From Burkholderiales bacterium (GTDB lineage Bacteria; Pseudomonadota; Gammaproteobacteria; Burkholderiales; Burkholderiaceae_C), in assembly GCA_016191995.1 (NCBI GenBank), contig JACPVA010000182.1:1-54797 (forward strand): a stretch of DNA of 54,797 nucleotides. The letters are read 5' to 3'. Below the pieces are notes generated by a model. That model was not told the DNA's origin. It did not search any database and was given only the letters and a program-made list of their open reading frames with translations. Positions 36,627-45,156 of the stretch are shown here, piece by piece. A program made the position numbers and the translations under genes. Numbering within the stretch: position 1 is the stretch's first letter; every line of letters starts with the position of its first letter.

Positions 36627-38630
36627 ATGTTCTCGAAGATCCTGATCGCCAATCGCGGCGAGATCGCCTGCCGCGTGATCCGCACCGCGCGTGCGCTCGG
36701 CTATCGCAGTGTCGCGGTGTTCAGCGACGCCGACGCCGACGCACCGCATGTGCGGCTGGCCGACGAGGCAGTCGCGATCGGCGGTGCGGCGACGGCCGAC
36801 AGCTACCTGCGCATCGACGCGCTGCTCGACGCCGCGCGCCGCAGCGGTGCCGATGCGGTCCATCCCGGCTACGGTTTTCTCGCCGAGCGCGCCGACTTCG
36901 CGCAGGCCTGCGCCGAGGCCGGGCTGGTCTTCATCGGCCCGCCGCCCACGGCGATCCGCGCGATGGGCGACAAGGCGCTGGCCAAGCGGCGCATGCGCGA
37001 GGCCGGCGTGCCCTGCGCGCCTGGCTACCTCGGCGACGAGCAGGACGACGCCCGGCTCGCCGCCGAGGCCGCGGCGCTCGGCCTGCCGCTGCTCGTCAAG
37101 GCGGTCGCCGGCGGTGGCGGGCGCGGCATGCGGCTGGTGCGCGACCTGGCCGAGCTGCCGGCGGCGCTGGCCGGCGCGCGGCGCGAGGCGCTGGCGGCCT
37201 TCGGCGACGGCACGCTGATGCTGGAGCGGTTGATCGAGCGCGGGCGCCACATCGAGGTGCAGGTCTTCGCCGATGCGCATGGCGGCTGCATCCACCTCGG
37301 CGAGCGCGACTGCACCGCGCAGCGCCGGCGCCAGAAGGTCGTCGAGGAGGCGCCGTCGCCGATCGTCGACGCCGCGCTGCGCGAGCGCATCGGCGCCGAC
37401 GCCGTCGCCGCGGCGCGCGCGGTCGGCTATGTCGGCGCCGGCACGGTCGAGTTCATCGTCGACGCCGGCGACCGGCACCACTTTCTCGAGATGAATACGC
37501 GGCTGCAGGTCGAGCACCCGGTGACCGAGTGCCTCACCGGGCTGGACCTCGTCGAGTGGCAGCTGCGCGTGGCCGCCGGCGAGCCGCTGCCGCTGCGGCA
37601 GCAGGATGTGCGCTTCGCAGGGCACGCGATCGAGGCCAGGCTGTACGCCGAGGACCCCTACGCCGGCTTCGCGCCGCAGACCGGCGGCGTGCTGCACTGG
37701 CGGCCGGCGCAGGCGCTGGCCGGGCGCGGCGCGCTCGACGCGTCGTTCGGCGGCGCGCGTATCGACGCCGGCATTGCCGAGGGCGGCCGCGTGACGCCGC
37801 ACTACGATGCGATGGTCGCCAAGCTGATCGCACACGGGCGCGACCGCGGCGACGCGATCCGGCGCCTCGCGGCGCTGCTGGCCGACGCGCCGCTGCTGGG
37901 CCTGCGCCACAACGGGCGCTTCCTGCGCGACCTGCTGCGCCACCCGGACTTCGCCGGCGCACGCATGCACACGACGCTGATCGACGAATGGGCCGCCGCC
38001 GGCGAGCCGCTGCTGGCGGATCCTGCGGTGCCCGAGGCGATCTGGGCGCTGGCCGCCGCGCTGCGCGCACGGCCCGACTCCGCGACGCCGCAGCCCGCCG
38101 GCCGCGCCGCGCACCGCCCGGCCGGCGTCGCCGCCTGGGACCTGACGCTGCAGACGGCGAGCGAGCAGCGCACGCTGCGCGTGCAGGCCGTTGGCGCACA
38201 TGTCCGCGTCGAGTGCGGCGGGCACACGCACGAGGTCGAGCTGCACCGCGTGCACGACCACGAGGTCGAGTTCACGCTAGACGGGGTTCGCAGGCGCTGC
38301 GTCGCCGTCGTCGACGGCGAGGCGGTGCACATCGCGCACGACGCCGCGGTCTTCGTGCTGCGAGAGTCCTCGCCCTACCCTGCCGGCGACGACGCGCCCG
38401 ACCCGCGGCGCGCGCGCGCGCCGGTCGCCGGACGCGTCGCCGCGGTCGCGGTCGCGCCGGGCGACGCCGTCGCCGCGGGGCAGCCGCTGCTGTGCGTCGA
38501 GGCGATGAAGATGGAGATGTGGCTGCACGCCGGCACCGCCGGCCGCGTCGCCGCGTTGCACGCCGCGGTCGGCGACAGCGTCGAGGCCGGCGCGCTGCTG
38601 GCCGAGATCGACCCCGAGGAACCGAGCTGA
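36627..38630 (+). CDS. Acyl-CoA carboxylase biotin carboxylase/BCCP (alpha) subunit, AtuF/LiuD-like
   Basis: This 667-residue protein starts MFSKILIANRGEIACRVIRTA. It has a biotin carboxylase domain (HPGYGFLAE, ATP-grasp loop KAVAGGGGRGMRLV, EMNTRLQVEHPVTE), a linker domain and a C-terminal biotinyl domain with the biotinylated Lys in EAMKMEM (about residue 628). Length matches methylcrotonyl- and geranyl-CoA carboxylase alpha subunits. It works with the beta subunit two genes upstream. The stop overlaps the next start (TGATG). Confidence 0.95.
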   Translation: MFSKILIANRGEIACRVIRTARALGYRSVAVFSDADADAPHVRLADEAVAIGGAATADSYLRIDALLDAARRSGADAVHPGYGFLAERADFAQACAEAGLVFIGPPPTAIRAMGDKALAKRRMREAGVPCAPGYLGDEQDDARLAAEAAALGLPLLVKAVAGGGGRGMRLVRDLAELPAALAGARREALAAFGDGTLMLERLIERGRHIEVQVFADAHGGCIHLGERDCTAQRRRQKVVEEAPSPIVDAALRERIGADAVAAARAVGYVGAGTVEFIVDAGDRHHFLEMNTRLQVEHPVTECLTGLDLVEWQLRVAAGEPLPLRQQDVRFAGHAIEARLYAEDPYAGFAPQTGGVLHWRPAQALAGRGALDASFGGARIDAGIAEGGRVTPHYDAMVAKLIAHGRDRGDAIRRLAALLADAPLLGLRHNGRFLRDLLRHPDFAGARMHTTLIDEWAAAGEPLLADPAVPEAIWALAAALRARPDSATPQPAGRAAHRPAGVAAWDLTLQTASEQRTLRVQAVGAHVRVECGGHTHEVELHRVHDHEVEFTLDGVRRRCVAVVDGEAVHIAHDAAVFVLRESSPYPAGDDAPDPRRARAPVAGRVAAVAVAPGDAVAAGQPLLCVEAMKMEMWLHAGTAGRVAALHAAVGDSVEAGALLAEIDPEEPS

Positions 38631-39526
38631 TGGACAAGGCGATCCTGACCTGCGCGCTGACCGGCGTGCTGACCGACCCGCGCCAGCACCCGGTGCCGGT
38701 GACCCCGGCGCAGATGGCGGCCGAGGCGCGCGCCGCCTTCGACGCTGGCGCCAGCGTCATGCACGTCCACCTGCGCCAGCAGCAGCCCGGCATGGGCCAC
38801 CTGCCAAGCTGGGACCCGGATATCGCGCAGGCGGTGTGCGACGCGATCCGCGCGGCCTGCCCGGGTGTGATCGTCAACCTGACGACCGGCGTCATCGGCA
38901 AGGACATCTCGGGCCCGGCGGCGTGCATCCGCCGCGTCCGTCCGGAGATCGCCGCCTGCAACGCCGGCACGCTCAACTACCTGAAGCTGCGCGCCGACGG
39001 CCGCTGGGCCTGGCCACCGATGGTGTTCGACAACCCGCCGGACAAGATCGCGCAGTTCCTGCAGGTGATGGCCGAGTGCGGCACGCACCCCGAGTTCGAG
39101 TGCTTCGACGTCGGCATCGTGCGCAGCGTCGAGATATACCTGCGCAGCGGCATGCTCGGCGCCGCGGCCGAGGGCCTGGTGCCCGAGTACAACTTCGTCA
39201 TGGGCGTGGCCAGCGGCATGCCGTGCGACGCGGAGCTGCTGGCGCTGCTGCCGCGCTGGACGGTGCCCGGTGCCGTCTGGCAGACGACGCTGATCGGCCG
39301 CGCCGAGGTCTGGCCGGTGCACCAGCGCGCGGCCGAGCTCGGCGGCATGCTGCGCACCGGGCTCGAGGACACCTTCCACCTGCCGGACGGCGAACGCGCC
39401 AGCGGCAACGGCGCGCTGATCGACGCGCTAGCGGCCTGCGCGAGGCGCGCGGGGCGCGAGGTGGCGTCTCCGGCCGAGGCGCGGGCGATGCTGGGGTTGG
39501 GCCGCGCGGGACAGGGAGCGTCCTGA
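38630..39526 (+). CDS. DUF849 beta-keto acid cleavage enzyme (BKACE)
   Basis: This 298-residue TIM-barrel zinc enzyme begins MDKAILTCALTGVLT and has the zinc-site HVHLR (about 43-47), NLTTGVIG, FECFDVGIV, NFVMGVASGMP and RTGLEDTFHL. BKACE enzymes condense a beta-keto acid with acetyl-CoA to give acetoacetate plus a new CoA ester (Kce is the model). It is coupled to the carboxylase gene. In this operon it takes the slot where liu or atu clusters have a lyase or ligase. Substrate unknown. Confidence 0.9.
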   Translation: MDKAILTCALTGVLTDPRQHPVPVTPAQMAAEARAAFDAGASVMHVHLRQQQPGMGHLPSWDPDIAQAVCDAIRAACPGVIVNLTTGVIGKDISGPAACIRRVRPEIAACNAGTLNYLKLRADGRWAWPPMVFDNPPDKIAQFLQVMAECGTHPEFECFDVGIVRSVEIYLRSGMLGAAAEGLVPEYNFVMGVASGMPCDAELLALLPRWTVPGAVWQTTLIGRAEVWPVHQRAAELGGMLRTGLEDTFHLPDGERASGNGALIDALAACARRAGREVASPAEARAMLGLGRAGQGAS

Positions 39527-39589
39527 GGCAGGCTGCGGCGGCGGGCGCCGCTGCGGCGAGAATGCGCCTTCGCAAGGGGGATCGCGTTC

Positions 39590-41449
39590 ATGCCCGAGAT
39601 CGTCTTCAAAGGCAAGGAGTACGTCTACAACCACCACCTGACGGTGCCGTACCGCCCGCTGGTGGTGCACGCCGACAAGGGCGTCGGCGCGCCCGACCTG
39701 GCGGGCAATCTGGTGATCCACGGCGACAACCTCGCCGCGCTCAAGAGCCTGCTGCCGCGCTACGCGGGCAAGGTCGACCTGGTCTTCATCGACCCGCCGT
39801 ACAACACCGGCAACGAGGGCTGGTGCTACAGCGACCGCGTCAACTCGCCGATCATGAAGGAGTGGCTGTCGACCAACCCGGTGGACGCCGACGACCTGCT
39901 GCGCCACGACAAGTGGCTGTGCATGATGTGGCCGCGGCTGACCCTGCTGCGCGAGCTGCTGAGCGACTCGGGATCGATCTGGATGACGCTCGACGACAAC
40001 GAGGTGCATCGGGCGCGGATGGTGATGGATGAGGTGTTCGGGGAGGAGAACTTCATCTCGAACTGCATCTGGCACAAGATGGATAGCCCGAAGAACACTG
40101 CACAGCACTTCAGCGTCGATCACGACTACGTGCTCGTGTACGCGAAACATGCGGCTGGCTGGGAGCTGAACTTGCTGCCGCGGACGGAAGGCATGCTCGC
40201 TCGGTATCAGAACCCCGACAACGACCCGCGAGGGCCGTGGTTATTGAGCGATCTGGATGCGCGCAATGTCTATTCGAAGGGTCTTTATCCCATCACGACT
40301 CCGAGCGGCCGCGTGATCACTGGTCCTCCAAAGGGCAAGTACTGGCGCATCAGCGAAGAGAAGTTCAGGGAGTACGTTGCCGACAACCGCATTTGGTGGG
40401 GAAGTGACGGAAGTGCGGCACCGAACATCAAGCGTTTTCTCTGCGAAGTCAAGGATGGCGTTGTCCCGCAGACGATCTGGCGATGGGAAGATGTCGGGAG
40501 CACGCGAAACGCCAAGACCGAGCTGCTCAATATCCTTGCGGCAGGCTCTGAACATGAGGTCTTCGTCACGCCCAAGCCCGTTGCGCTTATCGAGCGTGCG
40601 TTGGCCATCGGCGCTGGTCGCGACGCCCTCGTCCTCGACTCCTTCGCCGGCAGTGGTACCACCGCCCATGCCGTGCTGAAGGCCAACGCCAAGGACGGCG
40701 GCAGCCGCCGCTTCATCCTCGTCGAAGGCGAGGACTACGCCGATACCCTCACGGCCGAGCGCGTGCGCCGCGCGATCAACGGCTACGCGTGGGTCGGCAC
40801 CCAGCGCGAGACGCTGCTGGAACAGAAGATCACGCTCACGCAATTGAAGAAGGCCGACACGCTGCTGAAGCAGATCGACGCCATCAAGGCCCGCGAAGGC
40901 CTGCTGGCGGAAGGCGCCGGCGACCTCGCCGACCAGGCCAGCACGGCCGTGCGCCGCTTCGACCGCATCGAGGCCAAGGTCGACGACGGCGTGCTGCGCG
41001 TCGAGGGCCTGCGCAAGCTCAGCGAACGCGCGCCCGGGCTGGGCGGCAGCTTTGCCTACTGCACGCTCGGCGAACCGCTGAGCCTGGAGAAGATGCTCAG
41101 CGGCGAGCGCCTGCCCGCCTGGGGCGAGCTCGGCGAATGGCTGTTCCACACCGCCACCGGCGGCGCGCTGCCGCCGCGGCCCGCCGATGCTCCCGAGTGG
41201 TACCTGGGCCGCGCGCAGGACCGGCACGTCTGGCTGGTCTACCGCGACGAGCTCGCGTTTCTGAAGAGCCCGCAGGCGGCGCTGACGCTGTCGCTGGCCG
41301 AGCGCATGGCGGCCTGGGGGCGCAGCGCGACCCAGCCGCCGCTGCGGCACTTGGTCTTCGCGCCGGCCAAGTACCTGAGCAACCGCCAGTTGCAGGCGCT
41401 GGGGCTGGACTTCGCCGCGCTGCCGTTCGCGCTGTACCGGGAAGGATGA
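39590..41449 (+). CDS. mod: Type III restriction-modification DNA methyltransferase (Mod)
   Basis: This 619-residue adenine-N6 methyltransferase of the beta class has the catalytic motif DPPYNTGNEG first (about residue 67) and the SAM-binding FAGSGTTAH later (about 352). The region between (about 155-310) is the target-recognition domain. Its DNA (about 40060-40600) is visibly less GC-rich than the flanks, as expected for a swapped domain. The C-terminal region (LEKMLSGERLPAWGELGEWLF) is typical of Mod proteins. It modifies the site that the downstream Res cuts and is needed for Res activity. Confidence 0.93.
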   Translation: MPEIVFKGKEYVYNHHLTVPYRPLVVHADKGVGAPDLAGNLVIHGDNLAALKSLLPRYAGKVDLVFIDPPYNTGNEGWCYSDRVNSPIMKEWLSTNPVDADDLLRHDKWLCMMWPRLTLLRELLSDSGSIWMTLDDNEVHRARMVMDEVFGEENFISNCIWHKMDSPKNTAQHFSVDHDYVLVYAKHAAGWELNLLPRTEGMLARYQNPDNDPRGPWLLSDLDARNVYSKGLYPITTPSGRVITGPPKGKYWRISEEKFREYVADNRIWWGSDGSAAPNIKRFLCEVKDGVVPQTIWRWEDVGSTRNAKTELLNILAAGSEHEVFVTPKPVALIERALAIGAGRDALVLDSFAGSGTTAHAVLKANAKDGGSRRFILVEGEDYADTLTAERVRRAINGYAWVGTQRETLLEQKITLTQLKKADTLLKQIDAIKAREGLLAEGAGDLADQASTAVRRFDRIEAKVDDGVLRVEGLRKLSERAPGLGGSFAYCTLGEPLSLEKMLSGERLPAWGELGEWLFHTATGGALPPRPADAPEWYLGRAQDRHVWLVYRDELAFLKSPQAALTLSLAERMAAWGRSATQPPLRHLVFAPAKYLSNRQLQALGLDFAALPFALYREG

Positions 41450-41450
41450 A

Positions 41451-41540
41451 ATGACGCCCCCACGCTCACTCGCGTTCGCTGCCCCCCGAGGGGGCGCTTG
41501 CAGCGGACCGGCGAAGCCGGATCCGCGCAAGGGCTTGGCT
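41451..41540. repeat. REP-like element with two hairpins between mod and hepT
   Basis: This segment has CGCTCACTCGCGTTCGCT followed by hairpin GCCCCC-CGA-GGGGGC (41481-41495) and hairpin GCGGACCGGC-GAA-GCCGG-A-TCCGC (41503-41526, one bulged A). Similar GC-hairpin repeats are common between genes in Burkholderiales. The CGCTCACTCGCGTTCGCT part resembles the apical loop of the large repeats at 22048 and 25982. It may act as a transcript processing or attenuation point between mod and the hepT-res genes. Confidence 0.7.
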
Positions 41541-41590
41541 GGGCCGGTTTCATGCGTCGCAGGTGGCGCGCAGCGAAATGGACCACCGAG

Positions 41591-41989
41591 ATGACCGATG
41601 CCCGCTTCGCGCTGGCGTTGGCGCAGTTCGACAAGGCGCTGGCCCGGCTGCACGAGCTGCTGCCGCTGGACGAGACGCCGATCGTTCGCGACGCGCTGAT
41701 CCAGCGCTTCGAGTTCACCTTCGAGACCGCGTGGAAGGCCGTCTACCGCTGGCTGCGCGCGCGCGGTGCGAACGTGGCCGAGGAGGCGTTCGCGGTGCTG
41801 CCGCGCGCCTTCGCCAACGGCCTGGTCACCGACGAGGGGGCGTGGAGCCAGATGCGCCGCATGCGCAACCTGACCTCGCACACCTACCACGAGCCGCTGG
41901 CGGTGGAGGTCGCCGCCTTCGTGCGTGCCGACGGTGTGCGGCTGTTCGACGCGCTGCGGGCGGCGCTGCAGGCGCGTGCCGATGAGTGA
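41591..41989 (+). CDS. HepT-like HEPN toxin (HI0074 family)
   Basis: This 132-residue all-helical protein has RFEFTFETAWKAVYRWL and the HEPN RNase motif Rx4HxY: R92, H97, Y99 in RNLTSHTY. The Tyr is the residue that MntA-type antitoxins modify in the type VII HepT/MntA system. The start at 41591 is chosen as the family begins MTDxRF; upstream in-frame ATGs fall in the REP-like element. It overlaps the next gene by 8 bp. Its antitoxin partner is not a free protein but the N-terminal domain of Res. Some HI0074 proteins are not proven toxins. Confidence 0.85.
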   Translation: MTDARFALALAQFDKALARLHELLPLDETPIVRDALIQRFEFTFETAWKAVYRWLRARGANVAEEAFAVLPRAFANGLVTDEGAWSQMRRMRNLTSHTYHEPLAVEVAAFVRADGVRLFDALRAALQARADE

Positions 41990-44900
41990 GCGCGCCGACT
42001 TCGGCATCTCGGCGGCGACACTGCGCGACCTGCGCCGGGTCTTCGAGAGCCTGCCGGGTATCGAGCGGGTGTGGATCTTCGGCTCGCGCGCCAGGGGCAC
42101 GCAGCGCGACAACTCCGATATCGACCTCGCCGTCGACGCCCCGCAGTGGACTGCGGCCGATGTACAGCGCCTGCAGCAGCGGCTGGATGCGCTGCCGACG
42201 CTGTACAAGCTCGACGTGCTGCACTGGCAGCGCGTCGACGAGCCGGTCCTGCGCGCCGAGATCGAGCGCGACCGGCGCGAATTCTGGTCGCCGCGGCGGC
42301 CGGCGGCCAGCTCGGCGGCTGTCGGCGCGGTGGCACTGAAGGACTTCCAGGAACGGGTGCTGGAAAAGCTCGGCAAGTACCTGAGCGAACTGCGCCGCCA
42401 GCGCGACGCGGCCGAGGCGCAAGCCACGGCCTTGCGCGCGGTCGAGGGCGCCGAGGATACGCTGCGGCAACTGGCGGACTACCCGCGCCGCGCCTGGGAC
42501 GCCTTGCGCAGGGCGGGCGAGTTGCCGCCGCTGCTGCGGGGTCAGAGCCACGAGCACCATAGCCGCTGGGACGGCGCCGGCCGCGCCATCCCCAACGTCT
42601 GCCTGAAGGTGCCCACCGGCGGCGGCAAGACGCTGCTGGCGGCGGCTGCGGTCGGGCAGATCCTGCAGGGCTGGCTGCGCCGCCACACCGGGCTGGTCCT
42701 GTGGGTGGTCCCCAACGAGGCGATCTACCGCCAGACGCTGCGCGCGCTGGCCGACCGCGACCACCCCTACCGGCAGCTGCTCGTCGTGGCGGGCGCCGGG
42801 CGCGTGAAGGTGATGGAGAAGTCGCAGCCGCTGACGCGGCAGGACGCGGACGGCGCGCTGTGCGTGATGGTGCTGATGCTGGCGGCGGCCAACCGGCGCA
42901 ACAAGGAGACGCTGAAATTCTTTGCCGACAGCGGGCGCGTGCTGGGATTCCTGCCGCGCGAGGACGATCTGGCGGCGCACCACGCGCTGCTGCAGGCGGT
43001 GCCCAACCTGGAGCCGTACCGCGCGCTGGGCCAGAGTGCCGTGGAGGCGCGGGCGCAATTCGGCAGCATCGTCAAGAGCTCGCTCGGCAACGTGATGCGG
43101 CTGTACCGCCCGCTGGTCATCATCGACGAGGGCCACCACGCCTACAGCGAGGGCGCGCTGGCGACGATCGACGGCTTCAACCCGGCGTTCATGCTGGAGC
43201 TGTCGGCGACGCCGCGGCTGGCACGCGCCGGCGTGGCGGGTGGCAGCGGCAGCAATGTGCTGGCCGATGTGCGCGGCGTGGACCTGGACGACGCCGAGAT
43301 GATCAAGCTGCCGATCGAGGTCGACGTGCGCCATACCGGCGACTGGAAGACCTGCCTGACCGCGGCCTTGCTGCAGCTCGACGAGCTGCAGCGCGCGGCC
43401 GACCGGCTGCATGCCGAGACGGGCCGCTACATCCGCCCGATCATGCTGGTTCAGGTCGAGCGCACCGGCGCCGACCAGCGCGAGGCCGGCTTCATCCATG
43501 CCGACCAGGCCAGGGAGCAGCTGCTGGCGCTGGGCCTGGCCGAGCGCCAGATCGCGATCAAGACCAGCGAGCGCAACGACCTGGCCGCGCCCGAGAACCT
43601 CGACCTGCTGTCGCCCACCTGCGAGGTGCGCGCCATCGTCACCAAGCAGGCGCTGCAGGAGGGCTGGGACTGCCCCTTCGCCTATGTGCTGTGCGCACTG
43701 GCGGCGGGGCGCAACCTGCCGGCGATGACGCAGCTGGTCGGCCGCATCCTGCGCCTGCCGCAGGTTGCCAAGACAGGCCGCGCGGCGCTGGATGCCTGCT
43801 ACGTGCTGTGCCACGACGCCGGCACCGGCGAGGTGGTCGGCGCCATCAAGCGCTCGCTCGAGACCGAGGGCATGGGCGACCTCGCGGTCACGGTCAAGGG
43901 CGGTGCCGACACCGACCCGCAGGCCGCCAGCAAGGTGACGCAGCGCCGGCGCGCCGCATGGCAGGGCGTGCGCCTCTTTCTGCCGAAGGTGACCTGGGTG
44001 GAGGGTGATGGATCGCGCCGCGACCTGGACTACGACAGCGACGTGCTGGCCCGCGTGGACTGGGACGGTGCGGGCGCCGCGGGCTGGGTGGCGGCGTGGG
44101 CGCCCGATGCGCGGGCCCGGGCATCGTCGCACCTGGCCGTCGGGCTGGAGATCCTCGATAACGCCGCGGTGCCTCTGCCTTCGGTACCGGTGGACGACGA
44201 GCCGCCTGTGCTGGATCGGGGCCGCATCGTGCGCAGCCTTTCGGACCTGGCGCCAAGCCCCTGGCTGGCGTGGGACTGGTTGCGGGCGGCGGAGGCGGCG
44301 CTGGCCGCGCGCGGCATCGCCGAGGCCGCGGTCGCGGGCTCCATGCTGTCCTTGATCGAGGCGCTGCGCCAGGGCATCCAGGCCGAGCGCGATGCACGGG
44401 CGGAGCAGGTCTTCGCCACCCTTCTGGCCGAAGGGCGGATCGAATTCCGCCTGCGCGCCGACGCGGCGGACTTCGAGCTGCCGGCCGAATTCGAGCTGCC
44501 GCTGGCCAGCCCGGCGCCGGCGTGGATGCGCGACCACGACGCGCAGCCGATGCAGCACACCCTGTACCAGCCGGCGTTGCGCCTGGGCGACATCAACGAG
44601 TTCGAGCACCGGGTGGCGGGATGGCTGGACGAACAGGCGGCCGTACGCTGGTGGCACCGCAATGTCGCGCGCACACAGCTCGGTCTGCAGGGCTGGAAGC
44701 GCGCCAAGGTCTACCCGGACTTCGTCTTCGCGCTGCATGCGCGCGACGGGATCGCGCGCATGGTGCTGCTGGAGACCAAGGGACTGCACCTGAAGAACGA
44801 GGACACCGACTACAAGCGCCGTCTGATGCAGCGGCTGAGCGACGCGTTCCGCGACGAGCGCTTCACCAAGGTCGGCACGCTCGGGCTGGAAGGCGAGGCC

Positions 44901-44993
44901 GCGGTGTCGGTGCAGTGCGATCTGGTCTTCGACCAGTCGGCCTGGCGCGGCGAGCTGAGCGCGCGGCACTTCGAGAGGACGCTGCCCGATTGA
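41982..44993 (+). CDS. MntA-like nucleotidyltransferase antitoxin fused to type III restriction subunit Res
   Basis: One uninterrupted 1003-codon frame joins two proteins. Residues 1-102 are an MNT nucleotidyltransferase with GSx10DxD (G34, S35, D46, D48) and a third Asp at D78 (YKLDVL). After a 15-residue Ala/Ser linker, residues 117-1003 are Res: VALKDFQERVLEKL start, Walker A VPTGGGKT (about 210), DEAD-like IIDEGHH (about 380), LSATP, GRILRLPQ (about 587) and a C-terminal PD-ExK nuclease (YPDFVFAL ... LLETKG, about 912-933). A GTG at 42330-42332 (residue 117) could also start free Res, but no ribosome-binding site is clear. All catalytic motifs look intact. Confidence 0.9.
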   Translation: MSERADFGISAATLRDLRRVFESLPGIERVWIFGSRARGTQRDNSDIDLAVDAPQWTAADVQRLQQRLDALPTLYKLDVLHWQRVDEPVLRAEIERDRREFWSPRRPAASSAAVGAVALKDFQERVLEKLGKYLSELRRQRDAAEAQATALRAVEGAEDTLRQLADYPRRAWDALRRAGELPPLLRGQSHEHHSRWDGAGRAIPNVCLKVPTGGGKTLLAAAAVGQILQGWLRRHTGLVLWVVPNEAIYRQTLRALADRDHPYRQLLVVAGAGRVKVMEKSQPLTRQDADGALCVMVLMLAAANRRNKETLKFFADSGRVLGFLPREDDLAAHHALLQAVPNLEPYRALGQSAVEARAQFGSIVKSSLGNVMRLYRPLVIIDEGHHAYSEGALATIDGFNPAFMLELSATPRLARAGVAGGSGSNVLADVRGVDLDDAEMIKLPIEVDVRHTGDWKTCLTAALLQLDELQRAADRLHAETGRYIRPIMLVQVERTGADQREAGFIHADQAREQLLALGLAERQIAIKTSERNDLAAPENLDLLSPTCEVRAIVTKQALQEGWDCPFAYVLCALAAGRNLPAMTQLVGRILRLPQVAKTGRAALDACYVLCHDAGTGEVVGAIKRSLETEGMGDLAVTVKGGADTDPQAASKVTQRRRAAWQGVRLFLPKVTWVEGDGSRRDLDYDSDVLARVDWDGAGAAGWVAAWAPDARARASSHLAVGLEILDNAAVPLPSVPVDDEPPVLDRGRIVRSLSDLAPSPWLAWDWLRAAEAALAARGIAEAAVAGSMLSLIEALRQGIQAERDARAEQVFATLLAEGRIEFRLRADAADFELPAEFELPLASPAPAWMRDHDAQPMQHTLYQPALRLGDINEFEHRVAGWLDEQAAVRWWHRNVARTQLGLQGWKRAKVYPDFVFALHARDGIARMVLLETKGLHLKNEDTDYKRRLMQRLSDAFRDERFTKVGTLGLEGEAAVSVQCDLVFDQSAWRGELSARHFERTLPD

Positions 44994-45156
44994 ATGCGCG
45001 CACGTTGATTTTGGGGAGCGCCGTCCAAGGCGCTGCGGTCGGGGCCCGGCGACCCCGAACAGCGACATGCCGCCGCCGGCCCGCGTAGCCACGTGCATGG
45101 CCACTCGCGCAGGGTCGTCGCGGCGAGTCCCGCGTTCGTGCGACCCCCTCGCACGC

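Noticed and set aside
32670..38261. A 1863-codon open frame on the minus strand
   Set aside because: It is antisense to the carboxylase operon, whose proteins have clear motifs. Long open antisense frames are usual in such GC-rich DNA, and its translation is Arg/His/Gln-rich without domains.
41498..41590. Earlier start for the HepT-like gene
   Set aside because: The added residues come from the REP-like element and have no similarity to HI0074 proteins.
45017..45034. AGCGCC/GGCGCT hairpin as a terminator after res
   Set aside because: Six-base stem, no T-run, and chance hairpins of this size are common in this base composition.
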